From NCBI RefSeq assembly GCF_001434405.1, contig NZ_AZFT01000009.1, positions 20,594 through 84,593 on the forward strand: DNA of 64,000 nucleotides, given 5' to 3'. This DNA comes from Ligilactobacillus apodemi DSM 16634 = JCM 16172 (GTDB lineage: Bacteria; Bacillota; Bacilli; Lactobacillales; Lactobacillaceae). The position numbers were made by a program, and so were the translations under genes. Positions 36,415 to 44,830 of this stretch are shown here, piece by piece. The notes below the pieces were generated by a model. That model was not told where the DNA came from. It saw only the letters and a program-made list of their open reading frames with translations, and did not search any database. The stretch's first letter is position 1, and each line of letters starts with the position of its first letter.

Positions 36415-36416
36415 GA

Positions 36417-36558
36417 GGTATTTAAGGGCCTTAGGGTAGATATTTGAACTTATCTCCCACCAATCCCCCTAGCATTTGTCCGAAGTTGACATCAATTCGT
36501 CATGAATCGTCACGATACACAAAAAAAAGCGTGCTCTCGTTTGAGAACACGCTTTTTT
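36417..36558. repeat. gpmA-flank repeat, copy 2
   Basis: It shares nearly all bases with copy 1 from GGTATTTAAGGGCC to ATCAATTCGTCA, and with copy 3 over the TTAGGGTAGATATTTGAAC core and the CGTCATGAATC stretch. It ends with an AAAGCGTGCTCTC / GAGAACACGCTTTTTT hairpin. A copy of the gpmA 3' end follows directly, as in copy 3. Confidence 0.9.
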
Positions 36559-36574
36559 AGCGAAAGGCTTTATC

Positions 36575-36778
36575 CTAAAGCTTTTCTTTGGAGACAATGT
36601 TTAAGTTGTCATCCAATTCATAAACAACTGGTTGACCTGTTGCCATTTCAACGTCCATGATGTCTTCATCAGAGATGTTTTCAATGTATTTTGTCAAGGC
36701 ACGTAATGAGTTACCGTGTGCGGCAACGATCACGTTCTTGCCATCCAACAAGTCTGGAGCGATGTTGTCTTCCCCCAG
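36575..36778 (-). pseudogene. gpmA 3'-end duplicate (fragment)
   Basis: The last about 68 codons of phosphoglycerate mutase, ending [17 protein letters not shown], are repeated here with only a few silent-looking differences from the complete gene at 39281. Identity stops at about 36778 (TTGTCTTCCC), where the sequence changes to an unrelated AT-rich region. The fragment lacks the catalytic RHGQSEWN motif and cannot be functional. It forms, with repeat copy 2, the left arm of a direct repeat around the bacteriocin-like cassette. Confidence 0.95.
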
Positions 36779-36880
36779 AATATATTTATATAATTTTATC
36801 ACTGATAAATATTATGTACAATCATTTTTTTGGATACCTAAAAAAGTATTGTGTATCTCTTAACTTCTTGTTACAATTCA

Positions 36881-36910
36881 TTTGTAAACGTTTACCAACG
36901 CTTTTATAAA
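36881..36910 (+). promoter_or_regulatory. Promoter with cre site before the lactococcin-like gene
   Basis: TTGTAA (36881-36886) and TATAAA (36905-36910) are 18 bases apart. TGTAAACGTTTACC (36882-36895) fits the CcpA cre consensus at 13 of 14 positions and overlaps the -35. This predicts repression by rich sugars. Confidence 0.65.
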
Positions 36911-36944
36911 GATGTAATCCAATATAGGATAGGAGGTTTTTTTA

Positions 36945-37229
36945 ATGTTCTCTACTAAGAAAACAACTACCCATAAATTCTACCTTGCGTTTCTAGGTTT
37001 TATAATTTTTACCATTCTAGCTAGTGTTTCTGCAGGTGCTGTAACAGTTACAAAATCATTCTGGTATGACAAGAATAAGGTAACCGGAGTTACTTCTAAT
37101 TATAGGAAGTATCAAAAAGCAAATATTCCTAGTTGGAGTAAGTTTACCGGAAGTAAAACTACACACGTTAACAGTGGGTGGAACTTCAATACTTATGAAC
37201 GTGTAAACTATTACTCAGGTGGATATTAA
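36945..37229 (+). CDS. Secreted lactococcin 972-like peptide
   Basis: A 94-aa precursor with a Sec-type signal (residues 1-31, hydrophobic YLAFLGFIIFTILASVSAGA, cleavage near SAGA) and a mature part of about 63 residues rich in Tyr, Trp, Asn, Lys and Ser with no cysteine. It has an early aromatic cluster (SFWYD), a SNYRKYQK segment and an aromatic end (RVNYYSGGY), which resembles the lactococcin 972 pattern (YSNY, W, FYYNFW). The similarity is weak, so this is inference supported by the ABC genes that follow. AGGAGG lies 8 bases before the ATG. A terminator separates it from the permease gene. Confidence 0.6.
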   Translation: MFSTKKTTTHKFYLAFLGFIIFTILASVSAGAVTVTKSFWYDKNKVTGVTSNYRKYQKANIPSWSKFTGSKTTHVNSGWNFNTYERVNYYSGGY

Positions 37230-37237
37230 ATTCATAT

Positions 37238-37269
37238 ACCCCCAGTCCTCCTGAAGTGCTGGGGTTTTT
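37238..37269 (+). terminator. Intrinsic terminator after the bacteriocin-like gene
   Basis: CCCCAG (37240-37245) pairs with CTGGGG (37259-37264), with a 13-base loop and TTTTT tail. Partial read-through would feed the permease and ATPase genes. Confidence 0.75.
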
Positions 37270-37327
37270 ATATAATTTAAAATAACTAATTCTTATTGGC
37301 TAACAAATTGAAAGCTGGTGTTTACAA

Positions 37328-38488
37328 TTGACAGGGTATAAATTTCTTCTACAAAAAAGATTACTCCATAATAAATTGAATATTATCCTTCTATCTTTAT
37401 TATTTATTATTACATTTGGAAGTTTATGGATGAATCACCGAACCACCACTACCAATTCACAAATCTCCTTAATCAATAATGATATTGAAACTAACATTCA
37501 ATATTTAAAAAAACAACAGACTGAAGTAACTCATCTTTCCGGGAAAAGAAAACAAGATCTTGAAAAGGTTATCTCTGAACTAAAAAAAGATACAGAAATT
37601 AAAAAAAACATTGTTTCGGCATTAGAATCCAAACAGTGGAGCACTGCTTATAATTTACTTGCAGAAGAAAATCTAAAAATACTTGAATATGAAAAAAAAG
37701 GACAGACCGCAAATTCTTCTGAAGAATTTATTGATGCTATCAAACGTGAACTTTTGATTTTTCGTTATTTATCATCACACAATATGCAATACGAACCAAC
37801 CGATTTTTCGACTAAAGGAGTTAATTTCTTTGCTTGGGTCTCCAACAATATAATTCCTTATTTTTTCGTCTTAGTGTCAGCATTTATTTTAACTAATTTT
37901 TACCTTATAAGTTATCGTTCAAATGGCATAATTGATACTGATAGCTTAATTCCTGGAAAAAACATTACTAAACAGTTTGTTAAAATATCGGTCGGAATAA
38001 TCTTTTCCTTGATATCCGTTCTTTGTCTTTTTTTAGTTTCATTTATTAGTGCTACATTTTTATTCGGTAGTGGTAATCTTGATTATCCATACATCGTATA
38101 TACATCTAAATATAATATGCATGTTGAACCACTAGAAAATTTACTGTTGAAGAGCTTGCCGTTGCAACTACTATCCTTAATTTCGACCTGTCTATTATTT
38201 TATATCATTGCAATACTAGTGAAAAATAAATTAGGTGCACTATTTGTTTCACTGCTACTAAGTACAGGAGTTTTGTTCGGTATTTCCACTCTAGATCCGA
38301 TCCAAAAAATTTCGTCCTTTATCCCAATAACGTATATAAATAGTTTTTCGATTGTAACTGGCACACTAGCCAGACAAATAGAAAATTTCCAGCTATCTTT
38401 AACGACAGGTTACCTAGTCGTCACGAGCTCCATCGTGCTCCTCAGTATAGCTGTAATTATTTTAAATAGATTCAGGGGGGACAGATGA
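37328..38488 (+). CDS. ABC-2-like transporter permease of the bacteriocin cassette
   Basis: A 386-aa membrane protein: one N-terminal helix (about 18-36), an external charged and coiled-coil-like region (about 45-155, with EVTHLSGKRKQDLEKVISEL), then about six helices from residue 172 to the end. This layout fits an ABC-2 exporter with a large first loop and is different from the 699-aa DUF1430 partner of the first locus. The start codon is probably TTG. Its stop overlaps the ATPase start, so they should make one complex that exports the peptide or protects the cell. I do not recognise a named family. Confidence 0.75.
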   Translation: MTGYKFLLQKRLLHNKLNIILLSLLFIITFGSLWMNHRTTTTNSQISLINNDIETNIQYLKKQQTEVTHLSGKRKQDLEKVISELKKDTEIKKNIVSALESKQWSTAYNLLAEENLKILEYEKKGQTANSSEEFIDAIKRELLIFRYLSSHNMQYEPTDFSTKGVNFFAWVSNNIIPYFFVLVSAFILTNFYLISYRSNGIIDTDSLIPGKNITKQFVKISVGIIFSLISVLCLFLVSFISATFLFGSGNLDYPYIVYTSKYNMHVEPLENLLLKSLPLQLLSLISTCLLFYIIAILVKNKLGALFVSLLLSTGVLFGISTLDPIQKISSFIPITYINSFSIVTGTLARQIENFQLSLTTGYLVVTSSIVLLSIAVIILNRFRGDR

Positions 38489-39099
38489 TGCTGACTATAA
38501 CAAACTTAGACCTAAAGACAAATGAATTCATTTTACAAAATGCCTCGTACACCTTTGAAACTGGAACTATCTATGGAATTGTTGCAAGAAATGGTATGGG
38601 TAAAACAACATTGTTTCGAGCTATAAATAATCTAAAAAAATATAGTGGAACCATAACCTTTGATAATCGCCCAGTAACCAAAGCTAGGCAAGATATTTTT
38701 TATTTTGAAAGTGAAAATTGGCTGAACCCCAGTTTATCTGGAATAGATCATCTAAAATTTGTCCAACAGGCGTGGCACTCGACTATTCCAATCGATACAG
38801 TTATAAACTACTGGAAAATGCAAGATTATGTTAAACACCCTATCAAAACTTATTCACTTGGGATGAAGCAAAAATTATTGATTGCTTTATATCAACTAAG
38901 CGATGCCAAATATCTCATTATGGACGAGATAAGTAATGGACTGGATGAATCTAGCCGGCAAATGCTCCATGATCTTATGACAACATTTAAATCTCAGGGA
39001 AAGCTAGTCTTGGTCTCATCGCACTACAAGGAAGATCTTACCAAAGTTTGCGATCATCTAGTCACATTTGATAATAAGCAACTTGTCTCTGAGACATAG
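38485..39099 (+). CDS. ABC transporter ATP-binding protein of the bacteriocin cassette
   Basis: A 204-aa ATPase with Walker A ARNGMGKTTLF (an Arg replaces the usual Pro of GPNGxGKT), a shortened signature YSLGMKQKLLIAL (SLGMK, the NatA/bacitracin-exporter variant), Walker B YLIMDEISNGLD and H-loop VSSHYKEDL. The Walker B-flanking EISNGLD is a normal variant. Its start overlaps the permease gene by 4 bases. It ends just before repeat copy 3, without a dedicated terminator other than the bidirectional hairpin in that repeat. Confidence 0.88.
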   Translation: MMLTITNLDLKTNEFILQNASYTFETGTIYGIVARNGMGKTTLFRAINNLKKYSGTITFDNRPVTKARQDIFYFESENWLNPSLSGIDHLKFVQQAWHSTIPIDTVINYWKMQDYVKHPIKTYSLGMKQKLLIALYQLSDAKYLIMDEISNGLDESSRQMLHDLMTTFKSQGKLVLVSSHYKEDLTKVCDHLVTFDNKQLVSET

Positions 39100-39111
39100 C
39101 CATTAACAGGA

Positions 39112-39262
39112 CTTTTAGGGGACTTAGGGTAGATATTTGAACTTATCTTCTGAGAGTTCCCCCTAACATTTGCCATAAGTTGTCAACAAGCCGTCATGAA
39201 TCGGCACGAAATGTTAAGCTAACAAAAAAAAGCGTGGTCTCGCTCGGAGATCACGCTTTTTT
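39112..39262. repeat. gpmA-flank repeat, copy 3, with gpmA terminator
   Basis: This is the copy next to the intact gpmA gene. It shares the TTAGGGTAGATATTTGAAC core with copies 1 and 2 but differs in several spots, for example AGGGGACTTAGGG and GTTCCCCCTAAC. It ends with the AAAGCGTGGTCTC / GAGATCACGCTTTTTT hairpin, which terminates gpmA from the minus strand and the ABC genes from the plus strand. Confidence 0.9.
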
Positions 39263-39280
39263 ATTGCGAAAGGCTTTATC

Positions 39281-39967
39281 TTAAAGCTTTTCTTTGGAGA
39301 CAATGTTCAAGTTGTCATCCAATTCATAAACAACTGGTTGACCTGTTGCCATTTCAACGTCCATGATGTCTTCATCAGAGATGTTTTCAATGTATTTTGT
39401 CAAGGCACGTAATGAGTTACCGTGTGCGGCAACGATAACGTTCTTGCCATCCAACAAGTCTGGAGCGATGTTGTCTTCCCAGAATGGGATAACACGTTCC
39501 AATGTAACTTTCAAGTTTTCACCACCAGGGATGATACGTGGGTCTAATTCTGCATAACGACGATCGTTTGCTGCAGAACCTTCATCGTTTGCATCCAATA
39601 ATGGAGGCAATACGTCGTAAGAACGACGCCAGATGTGAACTTGTTCGTCACCATATTTTTCAGCTGCATCAGCTTTGTTCTTGCCTTGTAATGCACCATA
39701 GTGACGTTCGTTCAAACGCCATGATTTTGTTTCAGGGATCCATAATTGGCCTGATTCTTCAAGTGCGAAGTGCAAAGTCTTGATAGCACGTGTTAAAACA
39801 GATGTGTAAGCTTGGTCAAATTCGATCCCAGCTTCTTTTAACTTACGGCCAGCTTCTTTAGCTTCACGTTCGCCTTGTTCACTCAAGTTGACGTCGACCC
39901 AACCTGTGAAAAGGTTCTCTAAGTTCCATTCACTTTGTCCGTGACGGATAAATACTAATTTTGCCAT
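39281..39967 (-). CDS. gpmA: 2,3-bisphosphoglycerate-dependent phosphoglycerate mutase
   Basis: A 228-aa glycolytic enzyme that interconverts 3- and 2-phosphoglycerate. The phospho-histidine motif is [10 protein letters not shown] (His9), followed by [14 protein letters not shown], and the second active-site His is in [13 protein letters not shown]. Length and motifs are those of the cofactor-dependent enzyme. AAGAAAGAGGTTTTTACTAA lies before the ATG. Its 3' end and downstream region are duplicated at 36.4-36.8 kb and the downstream repeat again at 30.4 kb. Confidence 0.97.
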   Translation of the reverse strand: MAKLVFIRHGQSEWNLENLFTGWVDVNLSEQGEREAKEAGRKLKEAGIEFDQAYTSVLTRAIKTLHFALEESGQLWIPETKSWRLNERHYGALQGKNKADAAEKYGDEQVHIWRRSYDVLPPLLDANDEGSAANDRRYAELDPRIIPGGENLKVTLERVIPFWEDNIAPDLLDGKNVIVAAHGNSLRALTKYIENISDEDIMDVEMATGQPVVYELDDNLNIVSKEKL

Positions 39968-40050
39968 TTAGTAAAAACCTCTTTCTTATGTTTATGATAC
40001 AAAGATATTTTACACTGAAATCCAAAAAATTGATAGTGCTTTAGCATAAT

Positions 40051-41244
40051 TTAAGCTTGAAATTCCTGTAATGCTGATAACAATGATGAAACAGCACGTT
40101 CAATATTTGCGGGCGTAGTTGCCAAATTGATCCGAATGTGACCTTTTCCGGCTTGTCCAAACCATTCGCCAAAATCAACTGCTAAACCAGCTTTTTGTTT
40201 AATAAATAATTCGAGTTGTTTTGGTGCTACGACCTTACTCATATCGATCCACATCAAGTAAGTTGCTTGTAATTCTGTCACTACGATCTCTGGATAAGCA
40301 GTTGTAAGTTCTTGTTTTACGTATTCATAGTTACTCTTGACCGTTTCGATCAATCCTGAAAGCCAATCCGCGCCATCTTCGTAAGCTGCTTGGCCTGCAA
40401 CTTTACCTAAAATACTTCCGGCAGGTGCTTCTTGGCGCGTAAATAAGCGATCGTAACGCGCTCTGATCTGTGGGTTGGCAATGATCACATGACTATTTAA
40501 AAGCGATGCCATGTTAAAGGTCTTTGAAGGAGCGTCCACGACGACTAAATTGTCACGATAATAACCATCTTTCACTGAGAGCGCTGAAACAAATTTTTCA
40601 TCCCCCATCAAAAGATCATGGTGGATCTCATCTGAAATGACCAAGACTTGATTTTGGCGACATAATTCTAAAAGATCAGTCAATTCTTGTTCGCTCCAGA
40701 CACGGCCAACTGGATTATGGGGTGAACATAAAATCAAAAGTTTTACGTCTTTTTCTTTCATCTTAGCGTCAATATCAGCTAAATCCATAGTGTAGTGGCC
40801 TTTTTCGTCAGCTTTTAAATCAGAAATGACTAAGTTGCGCTCATTATTTTTGATCACGTTCATAAAGGGATAATAGACTGGTTGTAAAACCATGACGCTA
40901 TCTTTTGGTTGTGTCAATAAAGAAACTAAGGTGCTAAGTGATTGGACGACCCCAGTTCCAAATCGCATCCATTCTTCATGCAACTCAATTCCGTAACGCT
41001 CTTTTTGCCACTTAAAGTAGGCATCATAATAGCCTTGGGGCGTCAACGAATAACCAAAAGCACCATGTTCTACCCGTTTGGTCAATGCATTGATCGCAGC
41101 TTTTGGGGCTTTAAATTCAGTATCAGCGACCCACAAAGGTAAGAGATCATCAGCGTTAAACGTTGACTTTAGTCCGTCCCATTTTACAGAATCGGTATTT
41201 TTTCTTTCAACGGCATATTCTGCCACAAATTCCTGCTTATTCAT
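40051..41244 (-). CDS. patB: MalY/PatB family PLP-dependent beta-lyase or aminotransferase
   Basis: A 397-aa fold-type I PLP enzyme. Typical features: LPLWVADTEFKAP near the N-terminus, the PLP-binding CSPHNPVGRVW, VISDEIHHDLLMG and the Schiff-base Lys in DAPSKTFNMA. Such enzymes act as cystathionine or cysteine-S-conjugate beta-lyases, sometimes aminotransferases, in sulfur amino-acid metabolism. Its start overlaps the end of the AI-2E transporter gene by 8 bases, so the two are translationally coupled. The precise substrate is not given by sequence. Confidence 0.88.
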   Translation of the reverse strand: MNKQEFVAEYAVERKNTDSVKWDGLKSTFNADDLLPLWVADTEFKAPKAAINALTKRVEHGAFGYSLTPQGYYDAYFKWQKERYGIELHEEWMRFGTGVVQSLSTLVSLLTQPKDSVMVLQPVYYPFMNVIKNNERNLVISDLKADEKGHYTMDLADIDAKMKEKDVKLLILCSPHNPVGRVWSEQELTDLLELCRQNQVLVISDEIHHDLLMGDEKFVSALSVKDGYYRDNLVVVDAPSKTFNMASLLNSHVIIANPQIRARYDRLFTRQEAPAGSILGKVAGQAAYEDGADWLSGLIETVKSNYEYVKQELTTAYPEIVVTELQATYLMWIDMSKVVAPKQLELFIKQKAGLAVDFGEWFGQAGKGHIRINLATTPANIERAVSSLLSALQEFQA

Positions 41245-42295
41245 TTTTATCTTCCAACTTCCTTACTTTTTTTAAACGCTCATTGCGCACATGAACTGGT
41301 TTGACCCCTAAAACATCTAACATAAAGGTAAAGATCGGGATCCCTACGATCAAGCCCCAAACTCCAAAGATATGTTCTGCGGCAAATAACACGACAAAAG
41401 TATAAAACATTGGAAGTTCGGTACGACTTGCCATGAATTTAGGGTTTAAGACATAGGCTTCCAGTGCATGCACTACAAGCAACATCACGATGATGTAAAT
41501 TACGTAACGTAAGCCCCCTACAGAATAACCGATAAAAAGCATTGGGATCGCTGAAATGATCACCCCAGCAACTGGTACTAAGCTCAAAACAAAGATCATG
41601 ATCCCTAAACTCAATAACTGTGGCATGCCCATGATCGCTAAACAGATCGTCGTGATCACGGTATTTACGACCGCAATCAAAAATTGGGCTTCCAAGACGA
41701 CCCCAAAAGTGTTGACAAAAATCTTGGCAAAATGATAAATATCTTCAAAAATCCAAGAAAATGGTCCACTTAAAAAGCCCCGCGAAAAGCGGTACAAATC
41801 ATCTTTTTCAACGGTAAAAAAGAAACTCAGTAACAACGACATCAAAAGCGTAAAGCCCATTGAACCAACACTTTTTAGGTAAGCAAAAGCTAACCCAACG
41901 CTACCTTTAACTTGTTGAAAAATATCGATCTTACCAAAATATTGTTCAACATAGTGGATCGTGCCCACTAATTCTTTTGGTGGATTTTGATAAAAACTGA
42001 TTGCTGATCTGATCAAACTATCAGACTGGTCGATCAATTTTGGTACATAGTTAGTGACCGCTAAATAAATAAAACCGATCAACAGCAAATAGGTTGCGAT
42101 CACAATTACCTGAGACGGAATTTTGACGAAACGTCGGATAAAATTAGTCAGTTGAATGACCAAAAAAGTAAAGATAAAGGTCAACAAAATGATGCTGATC
42201 AAACTGCGAAAAGCATACAAGAGTCCGATGACCCCTAACAGTACAACGAACCGACGCAAGGATGTATTATCAATAAATTTTTTCCAAAGATCCAT
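41237..42295 (-). CDS. AI-2E family (UPF0118) membrane transporter
   Basis: A 352-aa membrane protein of the AI-2 exporter/PerM family, with eight or so helices. Signs are the N-terminal FVVLLGVIGLLYAFRSLISI pair of helices, the amphipathic segment around residues 90-120, and the C-terminal VPVAGVIISAIPMLFIGY and AYVLNPKFMASRTELPMFYT segments. Members are linked to AI-2 export, Na+ or H+ exchange, so the substrate is open. It is the first gene of a unit with the PatB-like enzyme; AAGTAAGGGGAAAGTGT precedes the ATG. Confidence 0.88.
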   Translation of the reverse strand: MDLWKKFIDNTSLRRFVVLLGVIGLLYAFRSLISIILLTFIFTFLVIQLTNFIRRFVKIPSQVIVIATYLLLIGFIYLAVTNYVPKLIDQSDSLIRSAISFYQNPPKELVGTIHYVEQYFGKIDIFQQVKGSVGLAFAYLKSVGSMGFTLLMSLLLSFFFTVEKDDLYRFSRGFLSGPFSWIFEDIYHFAKIFVNTFGVVLEAQFLIAVVNTVITTICLAIMGMPQLLSLGIMIFVLSLVPVAGVIISAIPMLFIGYSVGGLRYVIYIIVMLLVVHALEAYVLNPKFMASRTELPMFYTFVVLFAAEHIFGVWGLIVGIPIFTFMLDVLGVKPVHVRNERLKKVRKLEDKNE

Positions 42296-42389
42296 ACACT
42301 TTCCCCTTACTTCTGAATAATAAGTTTAGTATAACACACCCTCGTAATATTTCCCCTTTTACGTGTAGTTTTTTCGAGCAAGCAACAAT

Positions 42390-42426
42390 AAAAAACTGAG
42401 CACGACTTCAATGATCGTGCTCAGCT
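42390..42426 (-). terminator. Intrinsic terminator of galM
   Basis: CTGAGCACGA and TCGTGCTCAG form a 10-bp stem with a 9-base loop and a T-run on the minus strand, directly after the galM stop. Confidence 0.9.
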
Positions 42427-42442
42427 CAAAGGATTTTACTAA

Positions 42443-43480
42443 TTATTTAAAATTATCGTAGGCAAATTCAATGTGATAGGAACGTTTACCGTTCTTTGGC
42501 AAGATGATGTCACCAAAGTTTTCTTGGTTGATCGCATCTGGTAAAGTTTGCGCTTCTAACGCGATCCCTTCACCTGGAATGGCACTCTTACCTAGATCAC
42601 GTGCGAATTTGATCTCAGTATCAAGTTCAGGCATGTTATACATTACTAACGCATTGCGATCAGACTTGATCGTCACTTGGCGGCCACTATCTGCATCCCG
42701 CAAGATCGCGATCGGTTCTTCTTTATTTTCAGCGCCAGAAACTACAAAAGCATCATCGAACCCGTCATTTTCATCAGCGGCAGCCTTAAGATTTCTGAAT
42801 TCTCTAAAATCAAGTGGTGTGCCCGTCACATCAACTACCCGACCAGTTGGGATATTTTTATCATTTGTCTCCAAAGTCGCATCACTAAAGATCTGTAATT
42901 CATGGCTAGAGAGATCTTGACGGTCACTTAAGTTAAAGTACACGTGATTAGTCGGGTTAAACAAACTATCCTTAGCCCCACCTAAAGCACTATAAGATAA
43001 CTTCACTTTATTATCATTGTCTAAAGTAAAGATGATCGTTGCTAAAATATTTCCTGGGAAATCATCCATTTTTTCGGTGATTTTCTTTTGAAAGATCACG
43101 CTAACACTATCATTGTTGCGTGAAGTCGTATAATTCCAATTTAACGTGCTAAATCCATTTGGACCACCGTGAAGCATGTTGCCATTTTCATTTTGTGGTA
43201 ATTGCACTTCTTGACCGTCTAATTCACATTTACCCCCAGCAATGCGCCCCGCTACACGTCCGATCGATTTACAAATGTTTTGTGCATTGGTGTAATAATC
43301 TTTAGTATGATCAAAACTCAACAACAAGTTCTTTTTGCCATCGCCATCCGGAACATTAAAAGCTTGCCAAATTGCGCCCATTGTCAAACATGAAATCTCG
43401 ACCCCATTATCATTTACTAATGTTATTTGTGTTACATTATGTCCTTGGTAAGTGTCCAAATTTTTTCTAAAGATATCCAT
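42443..43480 (-). CDS. galM: Aldose 1-epimerase (galactose mutarotase)
   Basis: A 345-aa cytoplasmic enzyme converting beta- to alpha-D-galactose (or other aldoses) at the entry to the Leloir pathway. Visible marks: the GRVAGRIAGGKCELDG block, NMLHGGPNGF with the first catalytic His, FNPTNHVYFNLS with the second, and the catalytic Glu near GEGIALEAQ. It is downstream of galE on the same strand with a galE terminator and a possible cre site in between, so it probably has its own promoter as well. A good AGGGGGATCAAAG ribosome site precedes the ATG. Confidence 0.92.
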   Translation of the reverse strand: MDIFRKNLDTYQGHNVTQITLVNDNGVEISCLTMGAIWQAFNVPDGDGKKNLLLSFDHTKDYYTNAQNICKSIGRVAGRIAGGKCELDGQEVQLPQNENGNMLHGGPNGFSTLNWNYTTSRNNDSVSVIFQKKITEKMDDFPGNILATIIFTLDNDNKVKLSYSALGGAKDSLFNPTNHVYFNLSDRQDLSSHELQIFSDATLETNDKNIPTGRVVDVTGTPLDFREFRNLKAAADENDGFDDAFVVSGAENKEEPIAILRDADSGRQVTIKSDRNALVMYNMPELDTEIKFARDLGKSAIPGEGIALEAQTLPDAINQENFGDIILPKNGKRSYHIEFAYDNFK

Positions 43481-43552
43481 CTTTGATCCCCCTCAAAGTA
43501 TCGCTTTTGCGTTTTAAGTCATTCTTATTCTAACGTATTTTGATTATTTTTT

Positions 43553-43566
43553 AAAGCGCTTGCATA
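43553..43566 (-). promoter_or_regulatory. Possible cre site before galM
   Basis: On the minus strand TGCAAGCGCTTTAA matches the cre consensus at 12 of 14 positions, with the AAGCGCTT palindromic core, about 75 bases before the galM start. Confidence 0.45.
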
Positions 43567-43591
43567 GAAATTTATCAACTTCTTTACCTTG

Positions 43592-43620
43592 CAAAAAGGA
43601 CCGAAACAATTTGTTTCAGT
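43592..43620 (-). terminator. Intrinsic terminator of galE
   Basis: On the minus strand AGGACTGAAACAA pairs with TTGTTTCGGTCCT (one G-U or mismatch), followed by TTTTG, right after the galE stop. Confidence 0.8.
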
Positions 43621-43633
43621 CCTCACAGTACAA

Positions 43634-44632
43634 CTAAGCGCGATCGTCGTAACCGTTTGGATGACTTGAATGCCAAGCCCAAGCAGTTTCAATGATACGT
43701 TCAATGTTATCAAATTGTGGTTTCCAACCTAAAATTTCCCGTGCTTTATCGGAGCTAGCGATCAATGAATCTGGATCACCGCCACGTCTTGGTGCGATTT
43801 CTGCCGGAATTTCTTTGCCAGTTACTTTACGTGCAGCTTCAACGATCTCTAAGTTAGAAAAACCAGTTGATGAGCCCAAGTTAAAGGCATTTGATTCGTT
43901 GCCGTTGCGTAAGTAATCTACCGCTAAGATATGTGCATCAGCCAAATCAAATGGGTGAACATAGTCACGGACATTTGTTCCATCTGGTGTATTATAATCG
44001 TCACCAAAAATTTGTAATTTATCACGCTTACCTTGAGCTACTTGTAACACGATCGGAATCAAGTGGGTTTCAGGACCATGATCTTCCCCGATCGAACCAT
44101 CTGGCTTAGCTCCAGCCACGTTAAAGTAGCGCAAAGCCACAAATTTTGTGCCGTACGCTTCATCAGCCCAACGCATGATCTTTTCCATCATTAATTTGCT
44201 TTCACCATAAGGGTTGATCGGTGATTGGGGATCACTTTCCTTGATCGGCATCTTTTCAGGAATACCGTATGTTGCAGCGGTAGATGAGAAGACGATATTT
44301 TTAACGCCCACTTCATTCATCACTTCAAGTAATTTGATCATCCCTGCAGTGTTATTATCAAAGTATTTCAATGGTTTTTTCATTGATTCAGCTACCAATG
44401 AATAAGCCGCAAAGTGGATCACAGCATCGATCTCAGGATTTTGGGCAAAAACTTCGCGCATAAAATCTTGATCAGCTAGATCTCCTTGATAAAACTTAGC
44501 CTTTTCATTGATTGCTTTTTTGTGACCTGTGACCAAACTATCGACCACTACAACATCTTGCCCTTGATCAACTAAGCGATCAACGGTATGTGAGCCGATA
44601 TATCCTGCCCCACCTAACACTAAAACTGACAT
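43634..44632 (-). CDS. galE: UDP-glucose 4-epimerase
   Basis: A 332-aa short-chain dehydrogenase-type enzyme interconverting UDP-galactose and UDP-glucose. It has the NAD motif [14 protein letters not shown] at the N-terminus, the catalytic Ser-Tyr-Lys as [12 protein letters not shown] and [13 protein letters not shown], and the [14 protein letters not shown] segment. The start is the ATG after GGGAGGAAATATAC; a longer frame would add 20 non-conserved residues. It is divergent from the GntR regulator and upstream of galM. It supplies UDP-galactose for cell-wall polysaccharide and galactose use. Confidence 0.95.
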   Translation of the reverse strand: MSVLVLGGAGYIGSHTVDRLVDQGQDVVVVDSLVTGHKKAINEKAKFYQGDLADQDFMREVFAQNPEIDAVIHFAAYSLVAESMKKPLKYFDNNTAGMIKLLEVMNEVGVKNIVFSSTAATYGIPEKMPIKESDPQSPINPYGESKLMMEKIMRWADEAYGTKFVALRYFNVAGAKPDGSIGEDHGPETHLIPIVLQVAQGKRDKLQIFGDDYNTPDGTNVRDYVHPFDLADAHILAVDYLRNGNESNAFNLGSSTGFSNLEIVEAARKVTGKEIPAEIAPRRGGDPDSLIASSDKAREILGWKPQFDNIERIIETAWAWHSSHPNGYDDRA

Positions 44633-44830
44633 GTATATTTCCTCCCAGCAGATAAGTATTATTTTTTCTAATGATATTCTACCATTAATCACACAAAAAA
44701 GTTAGTAAAAGTTTAGTAAAACACGATCCATTTTTTTGAATAGTCTTTTGCCTAGGAAAATTTGCTTGTTGTTTCAAGTTTCTTATGGTTAACTATTACA
44801 TGACAATATTTAAAAAAGAAGGTGAGACTT

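Noticed and set aside
36575..36802. 75-aa independent gene at the gpmA fragment
   Set aside because: The first residues come from chance coding in the AT-rich junction; the rest is the gpmA C-terminus without its catalytic histidine.
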